A DNA stretch of 64,000 nucleotides from contig CM045758.1 of the NCBI GenBank assembly GCA_025200525.1, positions 64,788,598 to 64,852,597 on the forward strand, in the 5' to 3' direction. Source of the stretch: Camellia lanceoleosa. Its lineage: Eukaryota; Streptophyta; Magnoliopsida; Ericales; Theaceae. Below are positions 11,860 to 22,995 of this stretch, piece by piece; position 1 is the stretch's first letter, and every line of letters starts with the position of its first letter. A program made the translations under genes and the position numbers. The notes under the pieces are model-generated. The model saw only the letters and a list, made by a program, of their open reading frames with translations. It ran no database searches and was not told the DNA's origin.

Positions 11860-14288
11860 TGTAATAACCCTGACCCGTAATTAGCTACTAACCAGTAATT
11901 AAGGGTGTTAATTAAGTGATTAAGATCGATGACGAGATTAATCTGTAATTTGCATCATAATGGGCCTTCTATCTGTTACTTATAAAAACATCGGTTCGAA
12001 ATGTCGCTTTAAAATGAAAATTGAAAGCCTTATCGGCATCCGAAAATGAAATTGGTTTCACCAATATGTTATTTGGAATTTTTAGAACATTATGGTAAGT
12101 TCAATTCAAAATTTATTTGGTATGATTAAATTAGATTAAATGATTAAACGAAGCTAAATTACAAGAGTTGGTTTATTTACCATTTTGCCACCCTAGTGGC
12201 CTACTTCATACCTAAACACTTTGAGCCTTAATTCACAACATTTCATCAGCCTCTTTGAGAGTCCCAAACCGACTAGAGAGAGAGAGATTAGGAGAAAATC
12301 TTGAATTCATGGGAATTGGCTTGGAGATTGAGAGATTTGAAGGGATTTTTGCATAATTGTGCTCCTACACTTGAACTTCAAGACATAAGGTAGAAACTTC
12401 ATCCTTTTAATTGTGTATCTGGGTGGTATCTAGCATGGATCATAGTAGTTTAAAGATTTAAGGCAAGAATTGGCTCTAGTATGTTGAGTTGTAGCTCAAA
12501 TCATGCATGCATGTCCATATCATGAAGTTTCAAGTTGTTTTCATGGAGATTCTTGCATGCATGTCTATATTGTTGCTTTAATCCATGAGTTCACCTTATT
12601 TCCCATCAAATTACCAAGTTTACTTATGTTTTGGAGGGTTTGAATTCAAAGAAGTCCATGCATGTGGTGTTCTTGAGCATTTACCATGTTTTAAGTTGAA
12701 ATTATGAGTTTTTGACAAACCTTGGGCCATGATTTTACCAATTGATCTTTAAAACTTTCATATTCTACAAGTTTTCTGGGTTATATCAAGTTTTGGGGCC
12801 CAAGAGAGGTGTTTTGGAGGTTTTAATTCGAGTTTTGAAGTTGGAGGTGCAATCTGGAAATTCCAGATTTTGCAACCTCGCTCGAGCGACCACTCTGAAA
12901 TCATGCACCTCGCTCGAGCGACCAAAAGTCTGCTCGAGCGTAAATTTCAAGCTTCCAGAAGTTTGCATCATTTACAGATTGCTCGAGCGAAGGAATGTGC
13001 ACTCGAGCGACCAGTCACATTTTTGCATGCTCGCTCGAGCGAGGAAAGCTTCGCTCGAGCGAGGACTTAAAATTCTGAAATTTTGCCTAAGCGTTCCAAG
13101 GCATGTTTTGACATCCTCATTGCATCTTAGGCATTCCTAAGCCTTAATTAAGTCATAGTAATGAGGTTATGGGCTAGAAACGCACACTAAGAAAAGAATG
13201 TAACAAAATATTGAATGACAAGTGTGTGTGTGTGTGAGTTGAGCATTGAAATAAGTATGAATCACACTAAGAGATTGCAAGGGTGTGTGTGTGCTAAGCC
13301 ATGTGATAAGAATGAACATGAACCAACGTAATGTAGGCTAAGCCTTAATGGCCACATGAATAAGTAATGATAAGATTCATTGGTGCGATGTATTTTGTGA
13401 TTGTAGGTCAACGTCCGAGAAGTGATTGACCATCTACGGAACCACTGTGAGTAACGTTATCGTAAAGATGCGTTTATATGAAATTATGTTCCAAATGAAA
13501 TGTGATAAGCTATGCTTTCTGAAATGATATATGTTTCTGTGAACGAACATTCCAAGTTTGAAATCTATTATGGCATCCATAGATAGTCCCAAGTCATGGG
13601 GGACGGCATGAAAATGCGGGTCCATGACATTTACGAGATCTCGTTAGCCACTTCATTGTGGTGATATGTGTTTAATCGGTGTCCGGGACCGATTACTCTA
13701 GTCGGAAGACGTTATGTGATATGTGATATGTTCTATGGAATATGCCATTATTATGTTCTGATATGAGATGACTATGATTATGCTATGATCTGTTTTGTAC
13801 ATATAAAATGTTCGGATTTTGTTCACTAACCCCTTTACCTTAATGTTATTCACTGGGCTTTAGCTCACTGTTTCTATATATATGTATATAGGTGAGCATT
13901 CTGGAGTGCAAGCCCAAAGATTTTGTGGGGGAAATTGTGTCTCTGTTGTAAGCCAGCCTTTGTGCCTCACGAGGAGGTTCCCGAAGAGTCTTGGGATCTA
14001 GTTTTGTTTAGTCTGTTTATGCATGGGACTGTATCTTAATTGTGTTGGCTGTACTTAAGAATTATGTAATGTGTGTGGTATAATATAAGGTTGACTAATG
14101 GTTATGTATATAAAGTTTTGAAATATACTGTTTCATGTAAGTCAACACAGCTCATTGGACATTTATATTTATGTATTTGCTTCCGCTAGCCCTTATCATA
14201 TGCTTATCTGTTCGGAGGCCTTCGATAATCTAAGGATTACTGGCCGGTTACGATGCTAAACCTATAGGGGCGGGTTTAGGTCGTGACA
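11860..14288 (+). repeat. 3' LTR of the gag-only element
   Basis: 2429 bases, TGTAATAACC to GTGACA, nearly identical to 5289-7714. Differences seen include one extra A near 11990, a longer TG run near 13223, and a rearranged CTCGAG palindrome cluster. Confidence 0.88.
12876..13065. repeat. CTCGAG palindrome cluster, 3' LTR version
   Basis: Six exact GCTCGAGCG copies and one near copy (CACTCGAGCG). Compared with the 5' LTR it lacks the first AAGGGGTTCTCACTCAAGCG unit, keeps an intact motif where the 5' LTR has CCGCTTTAGTG, and has an added unit (AGGAAAGCTTCGCTCGAGCG) at its end. Confidence 0.85.
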
Positions 14289-14293
14289 GTTGG

Positions 14294-15360
14294 TGGGCCT
14301 GAATTTATCGCCATCAAACGGGCCGAATCACTCTAAGCCTCGAAAGGGTTCGGATCCACGGACTTAGAGACTTACTCGGGCCCGGACTCGAAAGGGTATT
14401 GAGCAAGCCTAGAGATTTGAGGCACTCGAACTCGAAAGGATTCGGACCCATGAATCTAGAGATCTGAAACACTTGGCTTCGAACGGATTCAGACGCAATT
14501 TAGAAGTCGCTTCATTAATGAGTCCCAGAACACTTATGGGCTCGGAGGTTTCCGGGATCTACGCACCAGAACGATGGGCGTAATGGAGTCCAAACAAAAG
14601 ACCCGATCCCGAGGACGGTGAGTGTAGATAAATTCATTCTTCGGTTAAACTAGCTTATACCCGGGTCGAGGTGGCATGATCTAGGGGGTCCCTGAGACTC
14701 GGAAATATTTGCGGCAGGGCATTCTCTTGAACTACCCCTGACCCTTATACGACAGGACGTCCTCTGGGACTACCCTTGACCCTTTGGGATGATTGGGGAT
14801 CATTGGTTAGGTGTGGCTAAGAAGAAGGATTTGCCGAGGGGTTGATCTCTTCTTCAGGATTTTTCTCATCCTCGGAGAGGTCACCTCGTCGGACAAAGTG
14901 GTTAGAGAGAATATTCCCCATGTGCCTTGCACATGGGCTCCATCCTACATCATGAGGTGCCTATAAATAGCACCCACCCATAGCTTTACAAGGGATGGAT
15001 TTTGGAGAGACAATTTTTGGGAAAGAACTAATTTCCCTTCTCCATTATCAACCTTGAGAGTGAAAGTAGGAGATTCATGGGAAAGCCTTGCCATTATTCT
15101 CTCTTTGGCTACTTTGCCTTCTTCTTCACCCAATCTCTTATCTCCATCATCTCATTTCTTTTGTGTTCTTAGTTGAGACTATTGAAGAATCTAAGCCTCT
15201 CATAATTTTTTGGAGAATTCAAATTTTTCTTCAAGGATCTTCAAAGATCTTCGAATTTTCCAACTACTTTCTTGAACCATATCATACACAAACAATAATA
15301 AAATCTTTTAGAATTTATCTTTTATGGTAAGTCTCATCATGTAAAATGTGTTACCATAAT
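14294..15360. other. Unassigned promoter-like region with short degenerate repeats
   Basis: From about 14335 to 14500 there are three to four degenerate ~46-base units built on CTCGAAAGG(G/A)TTCGGA followed by CTAGAGA. Downstream, CCTATAAATAGCACCC at about 14959-14974 is a good TATA box, followed by leader-like pyrimidine-rich sequence and a possible splice donor (ATGGTAAGT) near 15324. Small ORFs nearby (14945-15133 minus, 15088-15330 plus) show no recognised motif. The layout resembles the U3/R part of an LTR or a detached promoter; I could not find matching LTR ends. Confidence 0.4.
14961..14968 (+). promoter_or_regulatory. Candidate TATA box
   Basis: TATAAATA in the context CCTATAAATAGCACCC, typical of plant LTR and gene promoters. 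No gene can be assigned to it. Confidence 0.4.
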
Positions 15361-16498
15361 TCTTTTAGGATAAATTATATCAGTACTCCCTATATTTAAC
15401 CTCTTGTGTTATTTTGGTCTTTATATTTTTAATTGGTTCAATTTTGATTTTTAATTTTAAATTTTGTGTCAATTTAGTCCAATTGATAATATGATTAGTA
15501 TTTTTTATAATTTTTTATGTTATTAGTTAACGTTTAAATTATATTGAATATTTGTAAAATATGTATCAGGAGAATTCTATCATATACATCTATTACCATA
15601 TGCACTTATAGTTACGCTATTTTGTTATTTAGTTATGAGTAATTTTTTTCTTTAGTTATGACCTTATTTTGAGATCTTTTTTTTTTTTTTTTTTTTTTGT
15701 TTGAGGAAATTAGGATCTTTGATTATGCCTCATTTGTGTTTGGTTATAATTTTTTTTTTTTTAAGTTATAACTTTAAAAAGTATGAAATTATATTATTTT
15801 CTTTTAAAATTATAAAGTACATATAGTACACACCTTTTGAGGAGAGTGTACCATAATCCTACCCTATGTATTGTACATTGATGTACATGGATGTAGTTTA
15901 TTCAATATAACTTTGTTGAAAATAAGATTTCTTTATATATTATCAAAATTAATATATTAAATGGGTGCCACATACTACCCTTGTGGTGCACATTTATGCA
16001 GTTGATCAAAACTCCAAAATAAGGGTTTTTTTTTTCTTTTTTTTTTTTAAATGTGTGACCTGTGGATGGGAAAGTGAACCAGCTATGACAAATTTCAACC
16101 TTATGAAATGAGGAATTTATTGGGAAACTTTTTTTCAAATACTTGTACACTAAATCGTTCATAGCATATTTTTATATTTTAATAAATTTTATTATTTAGA
16201 TATTTTATCCTCGAATCTTAATTTTTATATTTAAGATATTTTATAAATAATTTTACCTTTATAAATATTTGTTGAACGCTTAACAAATTCGTGATGTGAA
16301 TATTCATTTTTGACAATGTAAACATTCACCTCGATAACATTCTCACTATCAATGTGAATATTATTTATAGAACTTATTAGAATATAAGAAAATAATTTGA
16401 ATTAAGTAGAACATAACTAGACGAAGAATGATTTATGAATAAATGCCCTTTATAAAATTATAATGTTTTTTTTTCTTGTTATTTTGTTTAAGAAAACT
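15361..16498. other. AT-rich stretch with a dispersed repeat, no gene
   Basis: AT-rich DNA with T runs (for example 15670-15698, 15749-15762, 16027-16047). A ~130-base segment at about 15375-15510 (TTAATTGGTTCAATTTTGAT, TGTGTCAATTTAGTC, AATTGATAAT) recurs in diverged form at about 38975-39105. The minus ORF 15902-16162 has no recognised motif. Confidence 0.5.
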
Positions 16499-16503
16499 AA
16501 AAA

Positions 16504-17998
16504 TGTTACGACCCAACCCTAGGGGCTTAGGGTTAGAATCGCAATTTACTAACTTATTCCAATCGTAGCAAATTAAATTGCGCAAGCGGAGGCAAATGGA
16601 AATAAAGAAAATTTACTTCAATTTACTATTTTAATAAGAGAAAATACATCTATAAAACTTTTATTATTTTATTATGCAGCGACCGGCCATCAAAAAAAAA
16701 AAAAAAAGACAGGAAGAAAAGAAAAGAAAAACAAATTAATGAATTCGTATCAATTTCTTGCATAGGTTCCACTACACGAGGTTATGGGTCCTCCTTACGT
16801 CTCATCACCTGAAAGGGTAACAGCTATAAGCACACAACAGAGTGAGAAATATTATGCCTAGAGTATAGGGAGTACAAAATAAACATGGATAGTTAGTTAA
16901 TCCAAAACATTTACATAACTTAATTTGGTAAATAAATTATTTAAGTGGCAGAACTGAAATATATAAATTATATAAATAAATAACCAAAACACGGTACAGA
17001 ACAAAACAGAACAGAGGTCACAGAAGTGACAGTTAGAACAGAGGTCAATGGATCCATGACAAACAGAGGACCACAAAGTTGCCAAACAGAGGTCAAATAG
17101 AGGCCAATGGTTATTTAAATCTCCCAATGCGCAAGACTCCCGTGATGGTACTTACAAAACATAATTGTTTATAAGGTCATAGTCAAATACTTTCTAAAAT
17201 TTAAACAAACATATCCATGGGTTTCATTTTAAACAAATAGAGTTCAGAAATTAATTCACGCAATTGAAATATTAATATAATTTATAAAACATAAACTTGT
17301 ATAAAATAAATTATGGTACGTCAAAATATACATAAAATATGTTATGGTAACTGAATGTATAATATAACTTACCTTAAGATTGAGTCTTACTAATTCCTTT
17401 CTATTTCCGTTGGTTTTCAGCCCCTCCCTTGCTCTCTATATTTATGTTTTTTCCGCTGATTCCTTCTTTCTTTTCTTTTTTTTTTTCTTCTTCTTTGTTT
17501 TTCCGTTCACTTTACAGCACCTCATCCCCCTATTTATACACGTAACTTAAGGTGATGACTCATCCTTATCTAATGGCCTAAGGTGATGAATCACCTCTCC
17601 TCCCTAATCCTAGGTGTCCAGATGGCCCCCCACTCTTTCATCTCAGCAAATTTGCAATCCTTGCAATTAATGGTAATTTGCTTGATTATATCTATATAGG
17701 CTAATCTTTTCACACTAATTAGTGATTAATTTAGTCCCCAAATAAATCTCCTCATCATATATTTGATAACCATAATGACAAATTAATTTACGTATAGCTT
17801 CCATTATTATTATTATTACTATTGCCTATTATTATTGTTATTATTATTCTTATTCCATACATTTATTTTTTTTATTATTGTTATTAGTATTTATTTATTT
17901 ATTTATTGTTTTAACAATATATTATCACATACAACCACAATTATGTATATAAGGATAAATATTTATGTGGTATTTAATTAAACGTTCAAGGTGTCACA
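16504..17998 (-). repeat. 3' LTR of the Tekay-type element
   Basis: 1495 bases; on the minus strand it starts TGTGACACC and ends GTAACA. It includes a pyrimidine-rich stretch near 17460-17500 and a TAT/TAA-rich tract near 17800-17910. Matches 23675-25154 with many substitutions. Confidence 0.88.
17531..17538 (-). promoter_or_regulatory. TATA box of the 3' LTR
   Basis: Read on the minus strand: GTATAAATAGGGG. The same box is present in the 5' LTR at about 24688-24695, supporting a real LTR promoter. Confidence 0.6.
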
Positions 17999-18013
17999 TT
18001 TCTCCCTTCCTAA
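17999..18013 (-). promoter_or_regulatory. Polypurine tract of the Tekay-type element
   Basis: On the minus strand, AGGAAGGGAGAAA runs directly into the TG of the 3' LTR. Confidence 0.75.
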
Positions 18014-18043
18014 GTAGAAGTTTGTCCCCAAACTCGACGTACC

Positions 18044-19420
18044 TTAATTTTCGAAGAGGTGTGGATATTTAGCTCGCATTTGACTTTCCATTTCCCATGT
18101 AGCTTTTTTGATATGATGATTTCGCCATAAGACTTTTACTGACGGTATGGTCTTGTTTCGGAGAACTTGATCACGACGATCGAGAATCTATACTGGTTGC
18201 TCTTCATAAGAGAGATCCTCTTGAACTTCCAGGTCCTCATAATCAACAATATGTTCTAGATCTCGAAGATACCGTCGAAGCATTGAAACGTGAAATACAT
18301 TGTGGACATTGGCTAGTTCAGGTGGTAATGCAAGGCGATAGGCTACAGGACCAATCCTTTCGAATATCTTGAATGGCCCGATGTCACGCGGGTTTAACTT
18401 TCCTCGCTTTCTAAATCGGTTAACCCCTTTTGTTGGTGAGATCTTAAGGAACACATGATCCACTACTTGAAATTCCAAATCCTGTCTCTGTGTATCTGCA
18501 TAACTTTTTTGGCGGCTCTGAGCAGTACGAATTCACTGTTGGATGAGTTGGGTGGGTTTAACGCGGGTTTAACTTTCCTCGCTTTCCAAATCGGTTAACC
18601 CCTTTTGTTGGTGAGATCTTAAGGAACACATGATCCCCTACTTGAAATTCCAAATCCTGTCTCTGTGTATCTGCATAACTTTTTTGGCGGCTCTGAGCAG
18701 TACGAATTCTCTGTTGGATGAGTTGGATTTTCTCATTTGTGACTTGCACAATCACGGGGCCTAACAGTTTCCTGTCCCCAACTTTCGTCCAACATAGAGG
18801 TGATCTACATCTCCTTCTATATGGAGCTTCGTACGACACCATTCTGATGCTTGCCTGATAGCTGTTGTTATAGACGAATTCCAACAAAGGTGGGTGCTCA
18901 TCCCAGTTACCTTTGAGGTCCAACACGCATACACGTAACATGTCTTCCAACGTCTGGATTGTTCTTTCGGATTGCCTATCTGTTTGTGGGTAATAAGCAA
19001 TGCTAAACTTCAGTGTAGTTCCCAAAGCCTCTTGTAATTTGTTCCAGGAGTGAGACACGAAGCGGGGGTCTCTGTCAGACACGATTGAAACTGGGGTGCC
19101 ATGCAAACAAATAACTTCCTTGATGTACAAGGTGGCAAACTTATTAAGGGAGTACATGATTTTGATTGGTAAAAATGTGCCGACTTCGTCAATCGGTCCA
19201 CTATAACCCATATTACATCATTCTTCGAAAATGACTGTGGTAGCTCGACCACGAAATCAATTGTGATGTGCTCTCATTTCCATTCAGGAATAGAGAGTGG
19301 TTGCAACAGTCTTGTAGGTGTTTGATGTTCTACTTTAACAAGCTGACAAGCAGACATTTGGAGACATGGTTTGCTATGTCTCTTTTCATTCATGTTCACC
19401 AGTAGTGTTCCTTTAAATCA
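18044..19420 (-). pseudogene. Integrase core and chromodomain-like C-terminus, broken
   Basis: Inserts the cDNA into host chromatin; the tail guides targeting in chromoviruses. On the minus strand: IVDRLTKSAHF (start of the core, second catalytic-Asp region), SDRDPRFVSHSW, YYPQTDRQSERT with the final catalytic Glu region, then the C-terminal [14 protein letters not shown]...GKLNPR and [18 protein letters not shown]. After SYEEQPV a TAG (where CAG would fit) interrupts a segment with VLWRNHH and KATWEME, the usual end of a chromodomain in this clade; the frame closes near 18046. Frame changes occur around 19000-19210, and a 175-base tandem duplication at 18386-18735 duplicates [12 protein letters not shown] and shifts the frame. 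Confidence 0.82.
18386..18735. repeat. 175-base tandem duplication inside integrase
   Basis: ACGCGGGTTTAACTTTCCTC begins at 18386 and again at 18561. About 165 bases match with only a few substitutions, followed by a ~10-base non-matching joint. 175 is not a multiple of three, so it disrupts the frame. Confidence 0.9.
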
Positions 19421-20110
19421 TGGTACATCTTTGTGTTGCAAGGGTGGACTGCAAATCTCGAGCTATGAGCTTCCACCAATATCTTTTTCTTGAGTTCCGG
19501 AATGTCGGGTAAGCAAATTCGATTTTGAAATTTTAGTATCCCATTGCTTATAGTGAAATCAGGATCAGGTTTACTCCTTTGCTCCTCGTACTTTTTCTTC
19601 AAAAGGTTATCTTCACATTGGTGTGCTCTAATTTCTTCAATCAAGGTAGATTCCACGGTTATGTTGGTGAGCAGTCCATTGATCTTGCGGGAAACGAGAG
19701 TACATGCCAAACCTCTGGTCATCTTTTGCCTCAGTGTGTCTGCCACCACGTTAGCTTTGTTTGGATGGTGATGGATCTCTACATCATAGTCTTTCATAAA
19801 TTCTAGCCACTGTCGTTGCCTCATATTATGTTCCTTCTGCGTGAACAGATATTTAAGACCCTGGTGATCAGTGTAAATCTCACAGGTTGCACCGTAGAGA
19901 TAATGATGCCAGATTTTGAGGGCAAAGATCATCGTAGCCAATTCCAAATCATGAGTAGGGAGTTCTTCTCATGAGTCTTTAATTGTCATGAAGCATAAGC
20001 AATAACTTTTCCATTTTGTATGAGAACATAACCCAAACCATTGTATGAGGCATCACTATAAATTACGAACCCATCTGCTCCTGTAGGGAGTGCTAGTATA
20101 GAAGCTAACA
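19396..20110 (-). pseudogene. RNase H and integrase zinc region of the Tekay-type pol
   Basis: Degrades the RNA template during reverse transcription (RNase H); the H2C2 region belongs to integrase. The minus strand shows FVIYSDASYNGLGYVL, then [32 protein letters not shown] and [14 protein letters not shown], the usual Ty3/gypsy RNase H sequence with its acidic residues. A second part, [21 protein letters not shown], matches the start of the integrase zinc finger. It is broken by a TGA near 20000 (where CGA would fit) and a frame change near 19950. Confidence 0.82.
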
Positions 20111-20186
20111 CAAGTCGAATTTTTAATTCTTGAAAGCAACGCTCTTGTTTGTCAGTCCATTCAAAGAGTGTCTTCTTCTGAGTTAG

Positions 20187-21125
20187 CTAGGTCAAGGGTG
20201 ATGCTATCTTTGAGAAATGTTGCATGAAGTGTCGATAATTACCAGCTAGATCCAAGAAACTTCGTATTTCTGACACATTAGTAGGTCGTGGCCAATCTAC
20301 TATTGCTACAACTTTTTGGGGGTCAACCGAGATGCCATCTTTGTTAATAATGTGACCGAGAAAGTGTACACTAGTGATCCATAATTCACATTTCTTCAAC
20401 TTGGCATAAAGTTTGTGATCAGGTAATGTTTGTAGAACCATTCGCAAGTGTTGCTCATGGGACTCTGGTGACTTGGAGTATATGAGGATGTCGTCAATGA
20501 AGAACTCATCAAGATAGGGTTTGAACACTCGGTTCATGAGGTCCATGAAGGCTGTTGGAGCATTTGTGACGCGAAAAGGCATGACAAGAAACTCATAGTG
20601 CCCGTAACGGGTTCTGAAGGCAGTTTTTTTGATGCTTTCCATTTTAACTTTTAGTTGATGGTAGCCAGAACGCAAGTCGATTTTGAAGAATACTCTAGTG
20701 CCTTGAAGTTGATCGAACATGTCATCGATTCGTGGTAGAGGGTACCGATTCTTGATGGTGACCTTGTTCAGCTCCCGGTAATCGATGCATAACATCATCG
20801 TGCCATCCTTTTTCTTTACAAATAGTACTGGAGCTCCCCATGGTGAGTTACTAGGTTGAATGAAACCTTTGTCTAGGAGTTCTTGAAGTTGAGTCTTCAG
20901 CTCTTTCAATTCTATCATCGTCATGTGATAAGGAGTTTTGATATTGGTTGTGTGCCAGGTTGAGTTTCAATGGTGAATTCGATTTCCCCGATCAACTGGG
21001 AGACCAGGTAGATCTTCAAGAAAAACATTCGGAAATTCTCGTACTACGGGGATCGCATCAACGGTGGGGGCCCTTTTTTGTGTATCGATCACATAACAAA
21101 TATGGCTACCACAACCCTTTCTTAG
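20187..21125 (-). pseudogene. Reverse transcriptase domain of the Tekay-type pol
   Basis: Copies element RNA into cDNA. The minus strand gives, in order: [75 protein letters not shown], the active-site box [11 protein letters not shown], and [16 protein letters not shown]. Both catalytic aspartates of the xxDD box are present. The linker from protease (about 20940-21125) contains recognisable [16 protein letters not shown] but is frameshifted. The long intact stretch (20187-20924) is the best-preserved part of pol. Confidence 0.88.
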
Positions 21126-21128
21126 AAG

Positions 21129-22582
21129 TCATTGGGCTGTCATGGATGATATAATACAGGGAGGGTTGGAAACTCCAGTCCCATCAAAGACAAGCTCGGG
21201 TTGGTTTGGTAACCTGAGGGAAACCTTTTTGACTTTACAATCAATAGAGGCGTGGTTGGCAGCCAGCCAATCCATATCTAAGATCACATCAAAGTTTCCA
21301 AAACGGAGGGGAATCAAGTCTACATATAAGGTTTTTCCTTTTAAGGATATAGTACATGATTTGTACAAATCAGTACTACAGGCAGACTTACCAGAAGGAA
21401 AAGACACAAACAATATATATCCTAATGGTTCGGGTGTTGATGCCAACTTGGTAGCAAAGTGTGGTGCAACAAAAGAATGAGTTGACCCAGAGTTAATGAG
21501 GATGTGAGCTAAATGACCATAAACAAGAAGCATACCTGACATAATGTTTTCGGTAACTTCTGGTTTTCTAGGTACCAAGGCAAAAGCCCTTCCTTGGCGT
21601 TTTTGGTCCTTCCTCACTCCTCCAGGTCCTGTGGGTTTTCTGACTGGGCCAGAGGGGTTGGCTGTAGGATTGGTCAGCTTTGGACAATCCCTTAGCAAGT
21701 GGCCAACTTGTCCGCATTTAAAGCATGCTCCCATGTGTTGATGGCATTGTCCCCAATAAGCCTTCCCACAAGTAGGACAAATTGGAATAGTGCCATCTTG
21801 GGGGTTAGTAGGATCTTGACTGCCTGAACTGGTTGTGCCTATATTCACCTTTTTGGGAGGCGTAGCACCGGATTTTCTGTTGTCTCTTTCCCAAAATCGC
21901 TTCTTTTGGCTTGGTTCCTCGAAATGCGAGGCTTTAATCCCCTTTTCTGCAATGTATGCCCGGTCTACTACTTCTACATAGGTTGGCAGTTTCAAGACCT
22001 CGAGCTTATCTTTAATTTCAGTATCCAATCCTGCTTCGAATTTTCTTGCTTCTTGAGTTTCGGTGGGGATGACATATGTCACAAATCGAGCGAGTTGTGT
22101 GAACTTGCTCTCGTATTTGGCCATCGTCATGGTACCTTGCTTTAGATATATGAATTCTGATGCCTTTTATTCCCACAATGAATATGGGAAGTATTTTTCG
22201 TAAAATACTTCCAAGAATCTTGCCCAAGTCGCAATTTATTCTTTCTCCATAGTGAAAAGCCACCATTCTTGTGCATTATCTTTGAAAGTGAAAGTGGTGA
22301 AAGTTACCTTCTGTCTTTCGGTGCAGAGTAGGGTGTGAAAAATCTTTTTCATGTCTTTAACCCAAGCATCTGCTACCATTGGGTCTGGCCCGCCGGTAAA
22401 TTGGTGGGTTTCAGATCCTGGAACTGTTTTATGGTAATCGGCTCTTCTCGCCGTTCCGTCATCCCATTGATGATGTTAGTCTGCAAGGCTTGCAAAAAGC
22501 TAGTAACCGCTCTTTCCATAATTCTTTCCATCGATTCAGTGCCACTGACTGATGACTCGCTTCCGTTACCATTGTTAGCCAT
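21129..22582 (-). pseudogene. gag and protease of the Tekay-type element
   Basis: gag begins at the ATG at 22582 (MANNGNGSESS). A frameshift near 22400 ends the first part (QDLKPTNLP). The capsid core continues in other frames (VADAWVKDMKKIF, NAQEWW, FLEVFYEKYFP) and then in a long open frame from 22130: YESKFTQLARF, EARKFEAGLD, a first Cys/His group (CPTCGKAYWGQCH) and the knuckle CFKCGQVGHLLRDC. The protease that follows reads ILINSGSTHSFV, with Asn where the catalytic Asp of D-S/T-G should be, and later VILDMDWLAANHA. The enzyme would therefore be inactive even if translated. Confidence 0.87.
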
Positions 22583-22995
22583 TCTACAAAGTAATAAATG
22601 AGGCATTACATTCATAATGCAGCATATATATATATATATATATAAGCATGTGTAGCGCAATCTATATCTATATAAAATACCAACTTTACTATTTTTACAA
22701 TTAATATTACACTTTGTTTCAAAATTCAGAATATGTTAGTGTCTCACGGTACAACAAAACAAAAACAAAAAACAACAAAAAGGGATTAGAACACATCATG
22801 GTTAGCGTACAAAAAGGTTTTCTTCTACCAAATCTAGAGTGGTGGGTCAAACGGGCCAAACAACCATGGGAAATAGTGTTGCATAAAAAGCTGAAATTCC
22901 CATCCTAACTGGATGACACCAAAACACATCTACATTGCCTGGATTGTGAAAATGGGAACAAACTGTATATATCTCAAAAATGCTCGATCGACAAT
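22583..22995. other. Spacer between gag and the upstream ORF
   Basis: About 410 bases with a TA run (22626-22644). On the minus strand it separates the stop of the 159-codon ORF from the gag start. I see no coding signal. Confidence 0.5.

Larger units (their letters stand above)
5289..14288 (+). mobile_element. Non-autonomous gag-only LTR retrotransposon (TR-GAG-like)
   Basis: A complete LTR element: two ~2.43-kb LTRs beginning TGTAATAACCC and ending GTGACA, an initiator-Met-like primer site just inside the 5' LTR, a purine tract before the 3' LTR, and a 5-base target duplication (GTTAG at 5284-5288, GTTGG at 14289-14293, one mismatch). The 4.1-kb interior holds one gag frame and nothing resembling protease, reverse transcriptase, RNase H or integrase. 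By eye the first ~245 bases of the two LTRs differ by three substitutions and one indel, so the insertion is recent compared with its neighbours. The gag resembles that of Del/Tekay chromoviruses such as the one at 16504-25154, the plausible source of the missing enzymes. This layout matches the TR-GAG class described in plants. Confidence 0.88.
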
